This document shows, piece after piece, positions 55,331-64,000 of a stretch of DNA of 64,000 nucleotides. How positions within the stretch are numbered: position 1 is the first letter of the stretch; every line of letters starts with the position of its first letter. The notes under the pieces were generated by a model that did no database searches, was not told the DNA's origin, and worked only from the letters and a program-made list of their open reading frames with translations. Source of the DNA: Lytechinus variegatus. Taxonomy: Eukaryota; Echinodermata; Echinoidea; Temnopleuroida; Toxopneustidae. The stretch covers positions 41,754,510-41,818,509 of the forward strand of contig NC_054741.1 in NCBI RefSeq assembly GCF_018143015.1, given 5' to 3'. Made by a program: the position numbers and the translations under genes.

Positions 55331-55917
55331 AGGAGAATCCATTGGAACAAGATAGCTTGTGTGAAAACAGAAAAATCAAAGAAAGAGATCAACAAAAGTT
55401 TGAGGAAAAATCGGACAAATAATGAGAAAGTTATGAGCATTTGAATATTGCGATCACTATTGCTATGGAGATACATGTAGCAAATTGGCAAAGCGACAAA
55501 GATGTGTGATGTCACTTGTGAACAACTCTCCCCATTACTTTAGTATATATTTCACTTGAATTGCCTCTTTTATCACATCTATCCATAGATCATGTGTTCT
55601 TTCTACACGAGGGCATGTAATACATATTTTTTAAGAATACATCATGGATAAAGAGTTTGTATCATCATAAGAAAAAGCAAAAAGATATATTTTGAGGGTA
55701 ATTTATAGTCCACCAAAGGGAAAGTTGTTCATCAGTGACATCACACATCCTTGTCGCATTGCCAATGGGAGGATATCCATAGCATTAGTGATTGCAATAT
55801 TCAAATGCTCATAACTTTCTCATTATTTGTCAGATTTTTCTCAAACTATCTTTATTCTTATTCTTTGATTTTTCTGTTTCTACACAAGCCTATTTGTTCC
55901 AAAGGTTTCATTCCCCT
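55331..55917. mobile_element. TTAA-flanked MITE with ~210-bp arms (587 bp)
   Basis: The ends are AGGAGAATCCATTGGAACAA and the complement of AGGGGAATGAAACCTTTGGA, followed by a shared block 'GCTTGTGT.GAAACAGAAAAA'. They are flanked by TTAA (55327-55330 and 55918-55921). The arms include 'TTATGAGCATTTGAATATTG' and 'GTGATGTCAC' on both sides. Architecture and length resemble the MITE at 38486-39074. A frame running into the left arm (55177-55422) is not a gene. Confidence 0.85.
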
Positions 55918-56308
55918 TTAAATAAACTGACAATATATAACTGAAAATATATAATAAAAGGCAAAATAATAATTATGAGAAAAATAAAGAAAAACAGTTA
56001 CTCAAATCAAATTCACTCAAAACCATACCCTAATGTACTCTCCTCAAAAATCAGTTCTCACTTTTAGGTATTGATCATTCATTCAGTCAATAAAATAATA
56101 AAAACAGAGACAGGAGGTCCTCCTCAAAATAAACACAAACACAGTGTCTCACATACACACTACACATTAAGAGTAAAATCAGTTTGTATCTTCCGTGGGA
56201 TTTGTTTTTATGTAAATCTGGATTCTTCTTGTTAGTAGGGCCTTAGGTCACTCTGACTTGAACTTAAAACTTCCAATCTCGAGAAGGCAAGATATATCTC
56301 AGTAGATA

Positions 56309-56540
56309 CACTCTGAACTACAGGGATTTAAAATAAGTCCAGATAGACTGTAGTTAGGGACCAATTGATTTCTGGATCTAGTTTTAATCCTAAAGACTTA
56401 AATTTAAATCTCAAATGATTTGAATTTAAACCTTTCGAGATTTAAAAATGAATCTTAAGGATTCAAACTAAATCCGGAATTCGATTGGTCCCTAACTACA
56501 GTCCATGTGAACTTATTTTAAATCCCTGTAATTTAGAGTG
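56309..56540. mobile_element. TA-flanked palindromic MITE (232 bp)
   Basis: The ends, CACTCTGAACTACAGGGATT and the complement of CACTCTAAATTACAGGGATT, continue identically in 'TAAAATAAGT'. TA flanks both sides. A second inverted pair, 'AGTTAGGGACCAATTGATTT' against 'AAT(C/T)GATTGGTCCCTAACT', makes nearly the whole element a hairpin. It fits Tc1/mariner-type MITEs. Confidence 0.85.
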
Positions 56541-57120
56541 TAGTCATTATCAAGATGTTTAGGAGTTCAATCTGGTGGTGAGGTTATTCATGATGGCATC
56601 TGATATTCTGGCAGAAAGAATGAGAAATAAAAAAGTGCATAAATACAATTATTTATTTTTTCAATGCAAATTAAATTAACGAGTCATTCAAGATAGTGTG
56701 TATTTTTTCGAGGGGGGCGGGGGGTGATGGCATGACAAGTTTTTAGTCCAAATTATTTTTATCTTCATTTTTTTCCACTTTGTATTACCATTTATTCAAA
56801 AATTGCAATAAACATATTAATAAATGAGTTTTAATCTAGTTGGCAAAAGAAAAACCAGTGGCGGCGGCAGTGCAAAGAAAAGTCCAGTAAAAGGCAGTAA
56901 AGCACTGTGTCTGAGTCACTGACACCACGGCACTGACAGTGAGGTGAATGTTCATTTTCCAGTGCATGCACATTATTGCCCCATCATATTCACTCGTTTT
57001 CAGAAAATATAGTTATTCCTCATATGACCATGATTATCTCCTTCATGTCATTACTCTGGTGTTTATTCATGATTTTAAATTCAGGAAATCATTTAGCAAA
57101 CAAAGAAAACAAAGCATTTC
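56541..57120. other. Unassigned stretch
   Basis: AT-rich, without a recognised gene or repeat. A G-rich patch lies at 56711-56725, and short direct repeats of CACTGACA-like sequence occur near 56920-56940. Confidence 0.35.
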
Positions 57121-58260
57121 TTGACTGTGATTCCGTGTGATTCAAGTTCAATTTCATTTCTGTGTATCACACGTACGCACGTACGTGACGTAATCTTGAT
57201 CTCTAATCTGCTAATTGTTATGTTAATCAATCATCCCGTGCGCGCGATTAAAATGGCTCGAAATTCGACCAAATTCAAGGGCAGCTCAGCTTGTAAACCT
57301 CACTGAGAATAGAAGGGCTTTCCACAGCCCTTGCGATTCCCCGCGCTGCAATTTAACTGCAAGACACAGAAACTAGAGAAAGGAAATCAATTCAAGTTTC
57401 ACAATCAACGGAAAATCCAGAACCCTTCGAAACCCATTTTGCAAGAAATACAACTAAATAAGGTAAGAATTGAGAGCAACTCAAGACATTTTTGACTTAC
57501 CGACACTTTCATGGTTATTTTTGGAAGATTTCATGGAATTTGGGGCACGAAAATGACTTCGGTAGCTCGCGAAAGTCCTATGCATTACGATGACATATTT
57601 TTCATCGCACGGGAGGACAATCACAAAGAGAAAATATCATATTCATCCGCGCTGACAGGGGCTTAATTTTGACGATATCGCATCGCTATGCGATTTCACT
57701 CATTGACAAGCGGACGAAACTTACGTACAAATTTTAAGCACTTCACAGAGATACGATCTTACGTATACGTAAGCTCCCGAAGGGAGCTAGAGAGGCAACT
57801 CTTTTCGCGCGTTTTTGATTTTCCCATAGAGATGTATATTATTGTCAATATACATCTCTATGGATTTTCCATAGGTTTTGTACATAACAAACATGGCTGC
57901 CATTTGTCCAATTTGAAGGTTGATTTTGGAAGGTCAATGTTTAATTCATGAGTAATAACGTCAAAATACGCACAGTGCACTTGTATGATTGGATAAAACG
58001 CTAATGTTTTATTCATGTCCTCATGCATTAAACATTTTTTTCCGTCCCACAATTCCCTACGATATCTGTGCGAAGTGTCGTTCTTTTTTATTCTGCGAAA
58101 TTCAACTTTTTGAAATACAATAGCAAGTCTAATTATCTGTTTTTAGAATTGATGTTCGAAATCATGATTTCTGGGTGAACTTCAATGGAGCAGAAAATCT
58201 TGGAGGAAACATTAATATCAATCTAATGACATTCCATAGGAAAAAAAGTAAGTTAAGTTC
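57121..58260 (+). promoter_or_regulatory. CpG-richer region with splice-like signals; possible 5' end of a host gene
   Basis: CpG-containing words are frequent compared with the neighbourhood (ACGTACGCACGTACGTGACG at 57170, CGTGCGCGCGAT at 57238, TTACGTATACGTAAG at 57756). AACTAAATAAG|GTAAGAATTG near 57460 is a good splice donor. A T-rich acceptor (CTGTTTTTAG, about 58146) precedes a 100-bp segment that ends at AAAAAAA|GTAAGTTA (about 58248). That segment is open in the frame 'IDVRNHDFWVNFNGAENLGGN', but the peptide is not recognised. This could be a promoter with untranslated exons or chance. Confidence 0.3.
57824..57863. repeat. Perfect 17-bp hairpin, 6-nt loop
   Basis: CCATAGAGATGTATATT pairs with AATATACATCTCTATGG around the loop ATTGTC. 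It lies within the CpG-richer region. No further structure was seen. Confidence 0.9.
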
Positions 58261-59624
58261 AATTCCTTACTTTGATCTTAGTTGAAATTGTAATGTGTTT
58301 GCTGGGATTCGGCGTCACATGCATGGCTTTATGTGCAGTTTACAACGCAAACCACAATTTCCATATTTCCATTTCTTTTTCCTGTCTTGATCCCAAATAA
58401 GTCTGAAATCTGACTGACATATTTTCTCAGAAAATAAATAAATATAGTTTTTCGTAGAACTAAGTTAGTTAATTGGGATGCTTCATGTCCGCCCTTATTA
58501 AATCTGTATTTCAGTTCTTATTGTCAAACATCAGGGGTAGATGTGGACTTGTTTAACGGCAAAGCTGCATCAAAATTAAGCCAAATATATATAGCCAGAG
58601 CGGGATGCGGACTTTGATATCGCCGGTGCCAGCCGGCTGCGAAATCGCCGATGTAGGCTAGGTCATTAGGTGTTGGAAATTAATTGTCAAACAAGCTTGA
58701 AATTTGAAGTTAGGTCATGGGGCTAGTACTGATTTTTCGACACCGCTATTACATCATTTTATAAATCAATATAATTATCTGCATTTAAAATGATATTAAA
58801 TTAAATCTAAATGAACTGAATCTGTATGGTAGTGGATCGTATTACCGAACACTTTTCATGAATTTGATCATATCAAACACATTATTCCAATAAAATTCAC
58901 CAAACTTTCACCATAAATACACAAATACCTACAAAATATAAACATGCAGAAATTTTGCCGAAATTGTTTTTTATTTTTACGACATCAGCTTCCAATCGGA
59001 CCCCTCTTCGCAAGTGAAATATTTTGGTCACTTGAAAAGGTATCGTATTACCGAACGTGTGTTTTCTATGGGAAAAGTTGGGAAAACAACAAAGTCACTG
59101 ATGAACTATTTTGACCATATTTTACTGTTTTGAGGATATATAAAGACTTCGAAATTGTGTTTTTGATAAATTTTCATCATTTTTCTATTTAAGTTCCCTT
59201 TGGGAGGAAGTTGCAAAGGTTTGAGCGTATTTGATTGTTTTCTGACGCATATGATGCGCGCGTTCGGTAATACAAGGCCGGTCGGCAATACAATCACTCA
59301 CTATATTTTGCCATGCCCTGGCCATGGTCACTCATGGAATGATTTGAGACAGATGTTGACATTTTTCCTTAAAAGTAAGGCCCTAGGATAGGTCTAACTT
59401 AGATATAGATTTTAAAGAATAAAATTCTAGATCTGTCTGGTTTGACTTTTTTCTACAAAGATTTAAGTTAACTTTATTTTAGTTCCTGGCTGGACCGTTG
59501 GAGTAAAATATAATTAGCCTAGCAACGGAGTTTAATGATTCTTTTTTTCGGGGGGGGGGCAACATTTCTTTGTCAGGGTTCGAACTGCTCAATTTTTTTT
59601 GGAAGGGTTGAGAAAATTTATAGT
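58261..59624. other. Unassigned stretch
   Basis: No gene or RNA was recognised. The phrase 'CGTATTACCGAACACTTTTCATG' (58837-58859) has a relative at 59043-59056 ('CGTATTACCGAACG'), suggesting minor internal repetition. The frames at 59106-59391 are short and overlap on both strands. Confidence 0.35.
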
Positions 59625-59682
59625 GCCCTAATTTGAATTGTTTAAGTATAAGGCTGAGCAGAGAGAGCGGCTGATCCAATTG
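59625..59682 (+). repeat. 58-bp direct repeat flanking the duplicated segment (left copy)
   Basis: The sequence begins GCCCTAATTTGAATTGTTTA and ends GCTGATCCAATTG. It is repeated exactly at 60537-60594, on the other side of the inserted 54 kb-derived segment. It behaves as an unusually long target-site duplication. Confidence 0.9.
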
Positions 59683-60537
59683 TAAATGTAAATGATTGTT
59701 GGAAATGGAAATAAATGAAATGAAATGAAATCCTGGATCCACCACCCCTGGTTTTGATTAAGTTTACATGTATTTTCATTTTGAAAAAATTTATAAACAG
59801 CATGATTTACACTGAGCATTTCATACACTTTGTGCAGAAGAAATATTATCTTGAGAAATTTGGTTATTAAATTATGGAAGATATCTTTGGAAATGAAATT
59901 ACTTTATTGCAGTTATTTCTTACATTGTATTGTCATTTTACTTGATAGAAATTCATTATTTTTTATAACCATGACAGTGTTATAAATTCATATTTGCTAA
60001 ATTGTAATAATCATTTTGATGTTCCTTCATCTTCATGAAAGTATGAATTCTAGTCATCTGCTTCAGTCTGCCCAATGCAATGGTTACAAAGGGCCTAAGC
60101 ATCCCTTGTCATTTTTCAATAATTAGTTAAGTCAGTAGTCAAGTAAGGGGTCAGACAGTTTGGCTGTATTATATTTGTTTAATTGTCTTACTAGTGTCAA
60201 TTTACTAAACTTTTTCTGCTTGTGATTGAACCACCAAATTGCCAGATAGTACCATTTTGTTGGGCAGACATTAATATTGACTAGAGGACTTACTTTCCAA
60301 ACCAACCTAAAGATAATATGATACTTCATGTATTACAGGGGTATATTGCCTCCATTCTATTGTTGGGATGTATGCTATGGGCTGGGTAATATCATCTAAC
60401 TTGTCCTGGAATAATCATTCTCTATAACAAGTTCACAAACGGAGATTCCACTTCAGCAACTCTCAGTTGAACATCAACATTCCTGGCATTGGTGGCGGAA
60501 GCCAAAAATTTTAGGGGGGAACCGCCAAAATCTTTTG
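59679..60537 (+). repeat. Derived copy of 54053-54911, inserted between 58-bp direct repeats
   Basis: It begins within the LINE 3' end (ATTGTAAATGTAAATGATTG) and stops inside the MITE copy ('CCGCCAAAATCTTTTG'). Only about 53 bp of LINE are present, as in 5'-truncated insertions. There is no poly(A) or microsatellite at the 3' border. The perfect match to the source indicates a very recent event, or a collapsed or misassembled haplotype. Confidence 0.9.
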
Positions 60538-60594
60538 CCCTAATTTGAATTGTTTAAGTATAAGGCTGAGCAGAGAGAGCGGCTGATCCAATTG
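60537..60594 (+). repeat. 58-bp direct repeat flanking the duplicated segment (right copy)
   Basis: Exact copy of 59625-59682. After it the sequence continues with ATTTATTTTTATTG, which is presumably the pre-insertion continuation of the locus. Confidence 0.9.
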
Positions 60595-63500
60595 ATTTAT
60601 TTTTATTGTCCTCACTTGACGTTATTTGTGGTGAAAGGCAAAGGGTCATTTAAACCTGCCAGCAAGTGAGCTAACCCTTTTTAAAAATAAAAATCAAACT
60701 TAAAGAGGAACTCACTTAACGTAGAGATTCAAATCAGACATGTTTATAGACGAGTGCAAAAAATTTAATGGTTGTCTCGCACTGATGAATGAGCGAGAGC
60801 CATATTATCACACAAATGATAATTATCCTACATCTGACAAAGCTGGCTTGGTGTATATATATATTGAAGATTGACAAAAGACCTCACTATAGTAGGCCAC
60901 GTATGCTTGAACCATTTAGTTTTTGGTCAAGACCTGCATTTTTCCAGTTTGGAATTGGGAAAGCTGGAAACTCGGAAAAAATTGTTTTAAGAGAGGAATT
61001 TTGTTTATCACTTTTGAAATTTTAAACTGTAAAGTATTGTATCTATATTGAATTGCAGATCCAATGGGATCCAGTTCTTAGCAGTCCCAGCCTAGTCAGA
61101 AGTACAAAGTCAAATACCATTTGCACATCACCAAGAGGTACAATCTGATGAGTAACAGGATATCTGATCTAAAAGCTTGCAAGGTATGCTTGTTTTCATA
61201 AAAATATAAAAAAAACATTTTTTTTTCTGAATCGTGTTGTCCAATAAAGTAAAGCTCCATGATGAGATAATATTCTTTTGGATTCAGATTCACCAGTATT
61301 TCCATTATCATCAATGCATACTTATTGTCCATGTCTCTTAGCTATATTAATTATAAATAAAATCACTTTAAAACTCAGCTACTCAGAAGACAGAAATAAA
61401 AAAGGACAAAATATTGAATGGGTTTTCACACTTAATAAAAAAAGTTATATGAATAATGATCTATAATAGTGATCTATGATTTTTATCTGGCAACATAAGT
61501 TATTACATGTGCATTTTCTAAATATCATTGCATGGAAGAGTAGGGGCTCATAAACAGTTTAAAACTTCTAAATAAACTGGACTAGATGAGTAAGAATAAT
61601 TTATATCAGCAGCCCATTTTGTTCCTTTCTCTTTTTGTTTACTATGCAGGTTTCACATGCTGTTTGAGTATCACCAGGGCAGATCAAGAAGAAATATGAA
61701 GGCCAGGTTCATAACAAGCAGTAACTTCATTGCAATTACAGATTTAAATTAAAAAAATGAATGAATTTAGATAAATGTGTCAATACATATTGAATGTTGC
61801 TTAAACTACACATCTGTTGAAAAAAAAAGATTAATTGGAGTATAGATATTTAGGTCCATAGGTTTCACACAAGATTAAAATATTTTTCCAAAGTTCACAC
61901 TTACCCCCCCCCCCCTTTATTAATGTTCTAATCATCTACAAGTAGTACTTATAGTAGTGAAAGCACTTTGAATAATATTAGTAGTTTGAAAGGGATAGGT
62001 TGTATTCTGGTAATCTAAACAATGCAGAATGGGCCTTTACTGAGGTCTGGGCGATGTAATATACATGCCTACAGACGTATAAAAGGTTATAAGAAATAAT
62101 GGATTTTCATTGAAAAAATGTTCATAATAAAAACAATTTGACAGAACAAAGGGCGAAGAAATCACTCTCAGTCCTGGACCCCAATTCATTAAGGCTAACC
62201 ACTATTCTAACTTTGAAATTCTGGTAATTACTATGGAAACATTAAAGCAACAGATCAAAATTGGGGTTCTCATGCTAGTTGCTAGTTACATTTGGGGCCA
62301 ATTTACCATAATCGAAGTCCTTATGAAAGAAGAACCTGTATGTATTGCTGGACATTAAGCTGTTGAATTCATTTTCAGGGGGAAGTGAAAAGTTGCACTA
62401 TATTTTTTTTCGTTTTTAATCTCTTTGTTTTTTTAACACTGTATTGTCGATGTCCCGTATAATGAACTAGATTAACTCTGCAAATAAAATAATTTGTTGG
62501 AAATAGAACACAGCTCTAGCAGCACTTCACAACAATAGACAATAAGCAACTTTGTTACTAATGTGCAGATTTGGGAAGGAACTCTTTAGAGAAATGTTGC
62601 AATGTGCTCCCTTTTTTTTATGAAATGTCCCCGATTAGATTAGCATGCTATTTCTTGTCAGCAAATGCTGAAAAAAATGATTTGATATTTGAGTAACTGA
62701 CTTTGAGAGGTATATCGATAATCTTTTTATTAATGGCATCCTTGATCCCCCCCGTTATATTGACTGTGTAAGGCTTATCGATAACTATGAAAGTGAATAT
62801 ACATACTTATTTTTTTCATTTTTTTTTTCCTCTAGATTTTATCAAGAAAATACATCCCTTCTCTTGTAATATCCTTGTAATTTCTGTTGCACTCATTATA
62901 GGCATTTTGCTGATGTAATTTGATGCTTTGGTGAGAAAAAAGAGAAAAAAATATTTTTATCATGTATTCAAAAATTTATTAATAAACATTTTAATTTGAA
63001 ATATTACTTTCTAATCTTGATATTCGTGATTTACTTTATCCACCAATTTATATTGCGTGAAAGATATGTGATGATGATGATGTTATTGCTACTAAACTGT
63101 GTTGTGATGAAATGGCACTGAAGATTACTTCTATATGACTGGAATATGATGGTGCTACTGATTGATTGATTATTTGATTCTGTATTACGAGTATCCACTG
63201 GTATAATACTAGTACAACAGGTATTTAGTATCAAAATAACATGCGTGGCAAGATAGCCCGTAAAAGCCATTGCAACATGGCATACTGTGACATTCAGGTG
63301 CAGTTGAATTAAAGACATAAATGAGTTTGATTTAAAAGTGGGATAGAAATAAAAATGAAATGAGAATAATTGTTGCTTGCATGATTGTGTGGAATGTGTG
63401 TGGAAGAGAGAGAGAGGGGGTGGGTGTGGAATTGATAGAGAAATATAGGGGGTGGGCAGGTACAAAATTTTTATTTTATTTGGAAGTGAGCCTTGATGAG

Positions 63501-64000
63501 AGCAAATACATGGGGGAGGGGGTACTGGTCTCTCTTTTGCTCCCATCCCAAACTCAGACTTAAAAAAAGATCTTCATAAGATTTGCACCAGATTGTTCAT
63601 TTCAATTTCAAAATAAAGACAAAATGACCTGATTGCTTTTTTTTCTCAGATTTTTCTAATCATATCAAGGATTTACCCCACCCCCAAAAATAATAATAAA
63701 CAAATATTTGTGGCTATGATGTGTAATGAAAATAATGGGCAGTGATGAACACCTGATGAATAGAGCAAGCAGATCTCTAAGTTCAACCCTACTAATGTTT
63801 CTCTTGTAAGCTTCCAAAATGTCTTCCAGGGAAATATCTAGCAAATAAATAAGTGAATTAATTGATGTAGTAATAATAGCGCAAAAAATTAAAAAATATG
63901 TAAACAAGAAAATATGAATAAACAACTGAATACCTTGAGGAGGGAACGGGGAATGATCAATGACATGAATTTACCAAAAACGCAGCTCTATGAATACATT
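60595..64000. other. Unassigned AT-rich stretch to the window end
   Basis: No gene, RNA gene or well defined repeat was recognised. The longest frame (63031-63546, minus, 171 codons) is rich in Ser, Ile, His and Pro-Pro-Pro, includes CA/GA-rich low-complexity DNA and has no domain. Short T-runs and a C run at 61905-61915 are the only simple repeats of note. Confidence 0.4.

Noticed and set aside
63031..63546. 171-codon minus frame near the window end
   Set aside because: Low-complexity composition, no domain, no splice context, and part of it lies in GA/CA-rich DNA. Treated as chance.
1..64000. rRNA genes, operons, bacterial-type promoters or terminators
   Set aside because: No rRNA-like core sequence or bacterial gene organisation was seen. 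The window is eukaryotic intergenic DNA.

Overview
The window looks like intergenic and transposon-rich nuclear DNA from a marine invertebrate, most likely an echinoderm and probably a sea urchin. This is inferred from style: an AT-rich background, many short G/C homopolymer runs, interspersed 'GCGAGCGCGAAGCGCGAGC' motifs, several non-LTR retrotransposon lineages and many foldback or MITE-type elements. No complete host protein-coding gene is visible. Most long open frames belong to retrotransposons or lie across low-complexity repeats.

Layout. 0-3 kb: dispersed repeats, a TA-flanked MITE and one arm of a large 'ATGCAAAT' inverted-repeat family. 3.06-8.6 kb: a decayed minus-strand CR1/L2-like LINE split by two DNA transposons, each with clear target-site duplications. 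9.7-12.3 kb: a foldback element built of degenerate minisatellites. 13.5-14.7 kb: small inverted-repeat elements and a tandem duplication. 14.8-18.6 kb: the least repetitive stretch, with traces of a spliced minus-strand gene or pseudogene. 18.6-23.9 kb: LINE 3' ends, a MITE and unassigned sequence. 23.96-28.35 kb: a half copy of the large inverted-repeat family, invaded by a 3.06 kb hAT-type element. That element carries four identical 71-nt tRNA genes with a UCA anticodon, arranged as two direct repeats facing two inverted repeats. 28.7-30.5 kb: an L1-type ORF1-only remnant. 31.06-35.14 kb: the best copy of the inverted-repeat family, invaded by a 'GATCTTTCAATGGTCTTTC' foldback. 35.2-39.3 kb: a second, decayed minus-strand LINE carrying a tRNA-Val-like SINE, a tandem duplication and a TTAA MITE. 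40.4-43.4 kb: a SINE-like sequence, a piggyBac-like MITE and a 5'-truncated L1/Tx1-like LINE with a 16-bp target-site duplication. 44.4-45.0 kb: tandem 'TTGGTCTAAT' repeats. 46.28-48.29 kb: a large foldback made of nested ACGTCGTGTAGTAATT palindromes. 48.9-54.1 kb: the best preserved LINE (endonuclease plus reverse transcriptase, plus strand), split by a probable solo LTR that itself holds a MITE. 54.05-56.5 kb: three MITEs. 57.1-58.3 kb: a CpG-richer stretch with splice-like signals. 59.68-60.54 kb: an apparently exact copy of 54.05-54.91 kb, flanked by a 58-bp direct repeat. 60.6-64 kb: unassigned.

The two most unusual observations are the mobile UCA-anticodon tRNA array and the 859-bp duplication that starts in a LINE 3' end. 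The latter fits 3' transduction or templated insertion. All comparisons were made by eye. Clade names are family-level inferences from motifs, not database results.
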